Source of the DNA: Fidelibacterota bacterium
GTDB taxonomy: Bacteria > Fidelibacterota > Marinisomatia > SCGC-AAA003-L08 > D37C17
Direction: 5' to 3'
Assembly: GCA_030747125.1 (NCBI GenBank)
Contig: JASLLI010000001.1
Location: 1-64,000 of the forward strand
Length of the DNA stretch: 64,000 nucleotides
The translations under genes were made by a program, and so were the position numbers. The notes under the pieces are model-generated. The model had not been told where the DNA came from, made no database searches, and saw only the letters and a program-made list of their open reading frames with translations. Below are positions 58,308-64,000 of the stretch, one piece after another (the stretch's first letter is position 1; each line of letters begins with the position of its first letter).

Positions 58308-59897
58308 ATGCCTGAAGTGCAATATCAAAAAATTCTCCTTAGTAATTTAAAACATGATCTCACAACCCCGATTAATGCCATATTAGGATATTCTGAACTC
58401 ATACTTGACTATCTAAAAGAAGGGAGTTATTCCGAATTCACCTCCGATATACAGAGTATTTTTCAATCAGGAGAAGAAATCCTTTCTGAGATTAATGTCA
58501 TCTTCTCAAATAAAGCTGGTTCTTCAGAGGAAACTATCGGGGCATTAATTGAAAATAATAAACTACAGTTTGTCATTCGAACACCCTTGGCAACTATTCT
58601 TGGAATCACTGAACTTGCATTGGAACAATGTCACAGCTTAGCCCCTGATATAAAAAATGATGTTGAATCCTCTTTACAAAAAATATTTCAGGCAGGGATA
58701 TCTTTATCCAATAAATCTAAAAATGTAAATGCATTCTCAGATTCTGCTGTAGAATCACTTTTTACAGATTACAGGTCGGACCTTTATTCAAAAGAAATAT
58801 CAAATCGTTTATATGCCTACCATCCGCAAGTTGCTATTCAGGTATTATCCGGAAACCTTGTTATCATTGATGATGAAGTGAGCAATTTAGAATTATTGGA
58901 AAAAATCTTTGAACAGTCCAATCATTCCATTCAGTCGTTCAATTCACCTAACGTTGGGTTATCCTTTCTGGAAAAGGAATATGCCAATGTGGATTTAATT
59001 CTTTTGGATATTTTGATGCCTGATATGAATGGATTGGAACTCTTGGAAAAATTGAAATCCCACCCTGGTTGTCAAAATATCCCAGTGATTATTTTATCTG
59101 CTGTTGATGAAATTGATTCTGTCACTAAAGCTATTGAGTTAGGTGCTGATGATTTTCTGTATAAGCCAATCAACCGTACCCTCCTCAATGCCCGTATTAA
59201 TAATGCGTTGGAAAATAAATTCTTCAGAGATAAAGAAAAAAGATATCAACAGAAAATTAAAGATGAACAAGAGAAATCTGAATCTCTTCTTTTGAACATT
59301 TTGCCCAAAAGCACTGCAGAACGTCTTAAAAAAGGGGAAACTCTGATTTCGGATGACATCTCATGTGCTACAGTTCTTTTTGCAGATATTATTGGATTTA
59401 CTGGCATCTCCTCAAAGATTGGTGCAGAGAAAATAGTTCATTTATTAAATACTGTATTTTCAAAATTCGATGAACTTTGCACGATTCACTCTCTGGAAAA
59501 AATTAAAACTATAGGGGATAGCTATATGTTAGCGGGAGGAATCCCTGAAGCCAGTGATAATCATGCTATATCTGTTGTAGAGATGGCATTGGATATGCTC
59601 GCTATTATGCCAATACTTTCGGAAAAATCCGGACATCAATTAAATTTACGAATTGGTATTCATTCAGGGTCCTTATTTGCCGGCATCATCGGAAAAAACA
59701 AATTTATATATGATGTATGGGGAGACACAGTAAATGTTGCCAGCAGGATGGAAGCCTTTGGAGAAAAAGATAAAATAACCGTTTCTTCACAATCTTATAA
59801 ATTATTATCAGATAACTACCAATTTAAAAAAAGGGAAATTATTGATATTCCCGGAAAAGGGAAAATGCAAACTTATTTCCTTATAGGCAGAAAATAA
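58308..59897 (+). CDS. DHp-like / receiver / class III adenylate cyclase fusion
   Basis: The 529-residue protein starts with a HisKA-like helix (LKHDLTTPINAILGYSEL, His16) but has no ATPase domain. A second similar segment (about 88-108, RTPLATILGITEL) has lost the His. A receiver follows (about 183-300; acidic D188/D189, phospho-Asp234, Lys286). A coiled linker with the cyclase entry motif LLLNILPKSTAERLKKGE leads to a class III cyclase (about 350-529). Metal aspartates are Asp360 and Asp404, purine selectors are Lys400 and Asp469 (the adenylate, not guanylate, pair), and transition-state residues are Asn476 and Arg480. It should make cAMP under control of phosphorylation, with the neighbouring kinase the likely source. 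Confidence 0.9.
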   Translation: MPEVQYQKILLSNLKHDLTTPINAILGYSELILDYLKEGSYSEFTSDIQSIFQSGEEILSEINVIFSNKAGSSEETIGALIENNKLQFVIRTPLATILGITELALEQCHSLAPDIKNDVESSLQKIFQAGISLSNKSKNVNAFSDSAVESLFTDYRSDLYSKEISNRLYAYHPQVAIQVLSGNLVIIDDEVSNLELLEKIFEQSNHSIQSFNSPNVGLSFLEKEYANVDLILLDILMPDMNGLELLEKLKSHPGCQNIPVIILSAVDEIDSVTKAIELGADDFLYKPINRTLLNARINNALENKFFRDKEKRYQQKIKDEQEKSESLLLNILPKSTAERLKKGETLISDDISCATVLFADIIGFTGISSKIGAEKIVHLLNTVFSKFDELCTIHSLEKIKTIGDSYMLAGGIPEASDNHAISVVEMALDMLAIMPILSEKSGHQLNLRIGIHSGSLFAGIIGKNKFIYDVWGDTVNVASRMEAFGEKDKITVSSQSYKLLSDNYQFKKREIIDIPGKGKMQTYFLIGRK

Positions 59898-59968
59898 ATT
59901 CTTGATGTAGCTTTAATTATCAGTAATAATCAATTATCATATAAAGTATAGCATTAACAATAATCTCG

Positions 59969-62377
59969 ATGACATTAGAGTATTCATTTAAAGATATAGA
60001 GTCAAAATGGCAAGAAAAATGGGAAATATCAGGCCTCCATACCCCAAATTTAACTGATACAGAGAAAAAGTTTTATAACCTGACTATGTTCAGCTATCCC
60101 TCGGGAGACAAACTGCATATAGGGCATTGGTATAACTATGGCCCTGCTGACACCTATGCGCGGTTTATGAAAATGAGAGGGTATAATGTCTTTCAACCTC
60201 AGGGCTTTGATGCTTTCGGACTCCCTGCAGAAAATTATGCCATAAAACATGGAGTACATCCTTCTGAAAGTACGCAAACTAATATTAACACCATGAGAAA
60301 ACAGCTGAAGTCCATTGGCGCTATGTACGATTGGAGCAACGAGGTGAATACATCTTCAGTTGCGTATTATAGATGGACACAATGGCTCTTTTTAAAGCTA
60401 TATGAAATGGGGTTGGCCTACCAAAAAACTGCTCCGGTCAATTGGTGTCCGAGTTGCTCAACAGTGCTTGCAAATGAACAGGTAAAAGAAGGCGTTTGTG
60501 ACCGCTGTAAAGACGTGGTTACTAAAAAACATCTCACACAATGGTTTTTTAAAATTACTGATTATGCAGAAGAACTTCTCCAATGTCTCGATAATCTTGA
60601 CTGGCCTGAAAAAACCAAGCAAATGCAGCGGAACTGGATTGGCAAGTCAACGGGTGCAAGTATCATTTTTAAAGAAGCAGAAAGTGGTTCAGAGATTGAA
60701 GTATTCACCACACGCCCAGATACGATTTATGGAGCTACTTACATGGTACTTGCTCCTGAGCATCCTTTGCTGTCACAGATTGTTTCTGATGACCAGCAAC
60801 AGGAAGTTGAAGCCTATATCGAAAGTTCAAAAAAGAAATCTGAAATCGAACGCACTTCTCTTGATCGAGAAAAAACTGGTGTTTTTACAGGTGCCTTTGC
60901 CATAAATCCAATTAACAATGGTAATATTCCTATTTGGGTGGCTGACTATGTTGTGATAAGTTATGGTACAGGTGCAATTATGGCCGTACCCTCTGGTGAT
61001 GAACGCGATTTTGAGTTTGCAGAAAAATATAATTTGCCAATCATTGAAGTCGTTTCGAAAGATGGTAAGGAATATGGGAACGATCATTGTTTTAGCGGAT
61101 ATGGTATAGCGATAAACTCGGGGCAGTTTTCAGGTAAAAAAACAGAAGAAGTGCAACAACTCATAATCAACCAATTGGTTGAGAGAAAATGTGGCGGGAA
61201 AAAGATACAGTACAAATTACATGACTGGCTAATCAGCAGACAGCGCTACTGGGGGACACCTATTCCTGTAGTGCATTGTAAGGCGTGTGGTACGGTTCCT
61301 GTACCAGCAGATGACCTGCCCGTATTACTTCCTGAAGATATGGAACTTTCCACCACTTATGGAGATGAACTGTCTCCCCTTGCTACTTCTGAAACCTTTT
61401 TACATACATCCTGCCCTGCCTGTAATGGATCTGTAACGAGGGATGCAGATACAATGGATACCTTTGTCTGCTCCTCATGGTATTATCTACGCTATCCCAA
61501 TGCAGAATATGAAAAAGGCCCCTTTGATCCTAACGGACTGGACTGGCTGCCGGTAGACTGTTATATTGGCGGCTCAGAACACGCTACCATGCATTTGTTA
61601 TATGCACGCTTCATTACAAAAGCCCTGAGGGATGGGGGATATCTGAACTTCGATGAACCATTTACAAAGCTTTACCATCAGGGAACAATCACAAAGGATG
61701 GGGCCAAAATGTCAAAATCGAGAGGAAACACTGTTTCTCCCGATGAATTTATTGAACGCTATGGCTCAGATACATTCAGGGCATATTTGATGTTTATGGG
61801 GCCCTTTGATGAAGGGGGTGATTGGAATGACAAAGGCATAACAGGGATAGACAGATTCTTAAAAAAGGTCTGGAAATTTTGCAATCTACCTGATTCTCAA
61901 AAAGATCCGGAAAAAACCGATCTCCAGGTTGTACATAAAACCATTCAATCCGTGCGCAATAATTTGGAAGAAATGAAGTTCAATACTTCTATAAGCCGAT
62001 TAATGGAGTTTATAAATCATTTTAATAAAAATGAAGAAATTCACAGAGATATAAAGCAAATATTTATAAAACTGTTAGCTCCTGTAACACCGCATATTGC
62101 TGAAGAATTATGGCAGATAAATGGTAATGATGCTTCTGTTTTTTTAGAAAATTATCCCGATTATGACCCTACTCTGTGTATTGATGACCATATTACCATA
62201 GCAATTCAGGTGAATGGTAAATTGAGAGGCAGTGTTGAGGTTGCAAAAGACATTGAAAAAGAGAACCTCCTCAGTGAAGCTCGTTCCAATGAGAATGTGC
62301 ATTCACATATTGAAGGTAAACAAATAATCAAGGAAATAGTCGTTCCACAAAGATTGGTTAATTTTGTGGTGAAATGA
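59969..62377 (+). CDS. leuS: Leucyl-tRNA synthetase
   Basis: A class I synthetase of 802 residues with a HIGH motif (KLHIGHWYNYGP) near 50, zinc-binding cysteines (WCPSCS and CDRC), the CP1 editing domain (TTRPDTIYGATY, GTGAIMAVPSGDERD) and KMSKSRG. The C-terminal anticodon domain ends in KEIVVPQRLVNFVVK. The 71-base upstream gap from the cyclase gene may hold its own promoter. It overlaps the hydrolase gene by four bases (ATGA). Confidence 0.96.
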   Translation: MTLEYSFKDIESKWQEKWEISGLHTPNLTDTEKKFYNLTMFSYPSGDKLHIGHWYNYGPADTYARFMKMRGYNVFQPQGFDAFGLPAENYAIKHGVHPSESTQTNINTMRKQLKSIGAMYDWSNEVNTSSVAYYRWTQWLFLKLYEMGLAYQKTAPVNWCPSCSTVLANEQVKEGVCDRCKDVVTKKHLTQWFFKITDYAEELLQCLDNLDWPEKTKQMQRNWIGKSTGASIIFKEAESGSEIEVFTTRPDTIYGATYMVLAPEHPLLSQIVSDDQQQEVEAYIESSKKKSEIERTSLDREKTGVFTGAFAINPINNGNIPIWVADYVVISYGTGAIMAVPSGDERDFEFAEKYNLPIIEVVSKDGKEYGNDHCFSGYGIAINSGQFSGKKTEEVQQLIINQLVERKCGGKKIQYKLHDWLISRQRYWGTPIPVVHCKACGTVPVPADDLPVLLPEDMELSTTYGDELSPLATSETFLHTSCPACNGSVTRDADTMDTFVCSSWYYLRYPNAEYEKGPFDPNGLDWLPVDCYIGGSEHATMHLLYARFITKALRDGGYLNFDEPFTKLYHQGTITKDGAKMSKSRGNTVSPDEFIERYGSDTFRAYLMFMGPFDEGGDWNDKGITGIDRFLKKVWKFCNLPDSQKDPEKTDLQVVHKTIQSVRNNLEEMKFNTSISRLMEFINHFNKNEEIHRDIKQIFIKLLAPVTPHIAEELWQINGNDASVFLENYPDYDPTLCIDDHITIAIQVNGKLRGSVEVAKDIEKENLLSEARSNENVHSHIEGKQIIKEIVVPQRLVNFVVK

Positions 62378-63402
62378 GAAAATACCTGTTCCTCCTTTTT
62401 GTAGGGTTTACAGTGTGGGGGAGTTATGCTGTTTTAAAGAACCCTGTATATCCATCTGTAAATTCAGAAGAGGCTATTCAAGCTGCCTATCTAAATCTGG
62501 CTAAAAACCAAGAAATTATAACATTCACCAGTAAAAACCCCTTTAATATATACGATATTTTACATCGAAAGGATGTCTTAGCGGATCAAAAAGTATTCGG
62601 GGTATTGACGCTGCCTGATGGTGAGGGGAAATTCCCTATGATAATAGGGTTTGCCGGAAGTCACGGATGGGCAGACCATCATTATGGGTATTTAGAGCGT
62701 TATCTGAAAATGGGGATTGCCGTTTTATCCGTACATAGTTTCAAAAGTAGAACCGTAGAATCTACGGTGGGGGAGCAATTGTCAGTAACTATGGCGATGA
62801 TGATTTATGATGCCTTTATGGCACTTAAAAAAGTATCACAGGATAACCGTATTAATGCAGAACGCGTAGGAATTACAGGATGGAGTTTAGGTGGTGGTGT
62901 TGCTTTATTTACTTCCTGGGAACCTGTGCAAAATACTCTTTCACCTGGAACACAATTCGCAGCCCATCTACCAATCTATCCACCCTGCATGGTACGACCA
63001 GAAATTATGGAATTTACCGATGCACCAGTTCATATTTTAATAGGAGAATTAGATGATTGGGTTCCCGCTGCACCCTGTGTTGATTTGGTAAATGAATTAA
63101 AGAACATCGGAAATGATTTTGATATAACTGTATATCCTGATTCACATCACTCTTTTGACAGAAATCAGGAAGTTATGCTACAGTCCAATGCCTACAGCTT
63201 TACCAATTGTCTCTTGACCTTGTCAGAAAACGGAAAGGTAAGGACGAATAGAGTAGGATTCCCTTTATCAACACCAATCCTTCAAAAAGTAGGATTGGCG
63301 TTTTGTGCAGAAAAAGGGGCGCATTATGGAGGGAATGATATTTCCAGGACACAGGCTAAAGAATTCGCAAAATCCTTTATGGAAACTCATCTGCTACATT
63401 AA
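62374..63402 (+). CDS. Exported dienelactone-hydrolase-like alpha/beta hydrolase
   Basis: A 342-residue protein with an N-terminal signal or anchor helix (about 3-20). The alpha/beta-hydrolase core shows the nucleophile elbow GWSLGGG, an acid in GELDDWVPAAP and the catalytic His in DSHHSFD, in the order of the dienelactone hydrolase family. FAGSHGWADHHYGYLERYL forms the oxyanion/lid region. The substrate is unknown; related proteins are esterases of varied specificity. It is coupled to leuS, and whether that reflects function is doubtful. Confidence 0.82.
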   Translation: MRKYLFLLFVGFTVWGSYAVLKNPVYPSVNSEEAIQAAYLNLAKNQEIITFTSKNPFNIYDILHRKDVLADQKVFGVLTLPDGEGKFPMIIGFAGSHGWADHHYGYLERYLKMGIAVLSVHSFKSRTVESTVGEQLSVTMAMMIYDAFMALKKVSQDNRINAERVGITGWSLGGGVALFTSWEPVQNTLSPGTQFAAHLPIYPPCMVRPEIMEFTDAPVHILIGELDDWVPAAPCVDLVNELKNIGNDFDITVYPDSHHSFDRNQEVMLQSNAYSFTNCLLTLSENGKVRTNRVGFPLSTPILQKVGLAFCAEKGAHYGGNDISRTQAKEFAKSFMETHLLH

Positions 63403-63460
63403 GTCAGGACGGGGGACAAGTTTATATATTAAAAACTATACATAATATATATTATCAGCA

Positions 63461-63778
63461 TTACCCCTCAGTAGCAGTTTTAAACCAATTTTCATAGTTA
63501 TCATTTAAAATATCTGCTTCAATACTTAAAATTTCCGGAATCTCATAATTATGCTTTTTTAAAATGATATCTTTACAGGTTTGGACCAATTCGGGTTTTG
63601 TTTTAATTTGAAGACTAATTTCGTTGGCATGTTCCAATGACCCTTGCCAGGGATATAGAGATTTGATTTTCGGAATAATTTGCACACAGGATGATAATTT
63701 ATGTTCAATGAGATCCTTTGCAATTGATTTAGCTGTGTGTAGATTATCTGTTGTGGTGTATAATATTTTTATCTTCAT
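63461..63778 (-). CDS. cutA: Divalent-cation tolerance protein CutA
   Basis: A small trimeric ferredoxin-like-fold protein of 105 residues. LYTTTDNLHTAKSIAKDLIEHKLSSCVQIIP at the start, SLYPWQGSLEHANEISLQIKT and HNYEIPEI near the end are the hallmark segments. CutA binds divalent metals such as copper in vitro; its physiological role is poorly defined. It is convergent with the hydrolase gene across a short AT-rich spacer. Confidence 0.93.
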   Translation of the reverse strand: MKIKILYTTTDNLHTAKSIAKDLIEHKLSSCVQIIPKIKSLYPWQGSLEHANEISLQIKTKPELVQTCKDIILKKHNYEIPEILSIEADILNDNYENWFKTATEG

Positions 63779-64000
63779 AATTTTCTATTGTATTAACCTA
63801 AATTTGCGTTAATTTAAACCCGCTTTTTAAAATAAGTATTCGCAGAAGGACAGCCTTTAATTTTCAGAACTTTCAACTTATCTTATGGGAGTTTAATTTG
63901 CTTCTTCAAAAACAGGCCTTTTCTGGATTTCCCCAGAATGAAGGAAGTTTGCGATTTAGCGAGGGATTCCCACCGTAACCATATACAAAAGGTATTCTGA
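63779..64000. other. Edge region without a supported gene
   Basis: These 222 bases upstream of cutA hold its promoter region and nothing I can call as a gene. The last ~110 bases contain a hairpin at 63917-63944 (CCTTTTCTGG and CCAGAA-TG-AAGG around ATTTCC) and short frames without a plausible start. It may be the border of a dispersed intergenic repeat or the region before a gene outside the window. Confidence 0.5.

Noticed and set aside
58308-59897. Calling the cyclase protein a histidine kinase because of its HisKA-like start
   Set aside because: No HATPase domain or N/G boxes are present; the C-terminal catalytic domain is a class III cyclase.
63442-63455. ATAATATATATTAT perfect palindrome between the hydrolase gene and cutA
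   Set aside because: It is pure A/T and low complexity in an AT-rich spacer, so a chance palindrome is expected; no T-run or GC stem for a terminator.
1-64000. CRISPR arrays, insertion sequences, prophage or integrase genes
   Set aside because: No regularly spaced repeats, transposase or integrase motifs, or terminal inverted repeats were seen; the window is ordinary chromosomal core plus respiratory and signalling genes.

Overview
The window is 64 kb of AT-rich, gene-dense bacterial chromosome. It probably comes from an uncultured marine lineage of the FCB superphylum, and Candidatus Marinimicrobia (SAR406) is my best guess. The clues are a Cys-rich secreted protein ending in a paired dockerin-like calcium-loop tail (a style common in that group), a complex I operon without nuoEFG, a complete Na+-NQR, a FadN-type beta-oxidation fusion, and long same-strand operons with 1-11 nt overlaps and many TTG starts. 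The lineage call is an inference; no rRNA is present.

Layout. 1-1.4 kb: 3' part of a secreted Cys-rich dockerin-tail protein. 1.5-7.6 kb: a TetR regulator with a palindromic operator against its own start codon, then acyl-CoA dehydrogenase, thiolase and a hydroxyacyl-CoA dehydrogenase/enoyl-CoA hydratase fusion, closed by a terminator. 7.9-8.8 kb (minus): proline dehydrogenase. 8.9-19.9 kb: nuoABCDHIJKLMN, an 11-subunit complex I whose NuoI carries a C-terminal extension with three repeats. 19.9-28.8 kb: acyl-CoA thioesterase, nqrABCDEF, apbE, a small hidden gene on the minus strand that I read as nqrM, and an NhaD-type Na+/H+ antiporter. 28.8-36.7 kb: a universal stress protein gene broken by an in-frame stop, then nrnA-like, dcd, ispH, pdxS, pdxT, dxs and an acyl-CoA mutase large subunit whose two substrate-selecting residues match isobutyryl-CoA mutase. 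36.8-53.8 kb: carboxylate-amine ligase, a divergent type II GAPDH-like protein, tilS-hpt-ftsH-folP, prfB with a programmed +1 frameshift, lysS, a LolCDE-type transporter, clpC, dnaK and a terminator. 53.9-55.4 kb (minus): motA-motB. 55.6 kb: tRNA-Pro(CGG). 55.7-59.9 kb: hybrid histidine kinase, lone receiver, and an adenylate cyclase with a receiver domain and DHp-like modules. 60-64 kb: leuS, a dienelactone-hydrolase-like protein, cutA (minus) and a short unexplained edge.

How it works together. Fatty acids are oxidised by the TetR-controlled operon and proline by ProDH. Electrons enter a complex I that has no NADH module in this window, and an Na+-NQR with its flavin (apbE) and probable iron (nqrM) maturation factors. 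The Na+/H+ antiporter and a PomA-like stator pair suggest a sodium-based energy economy. The rest of the window is mostly housekeeping: MEP isoprenoid and PLP synthesis, translation, proteostasis and lipoprotein export.

Most worth following up: the repeat-bearing NuoI, the antisense nqrM, the isobutyryl-CoA-mutase signature, the phosphorelay-to-cAMP gene trio, the GAPDH-like paralogue and the nonsense-interrupted stress gene.
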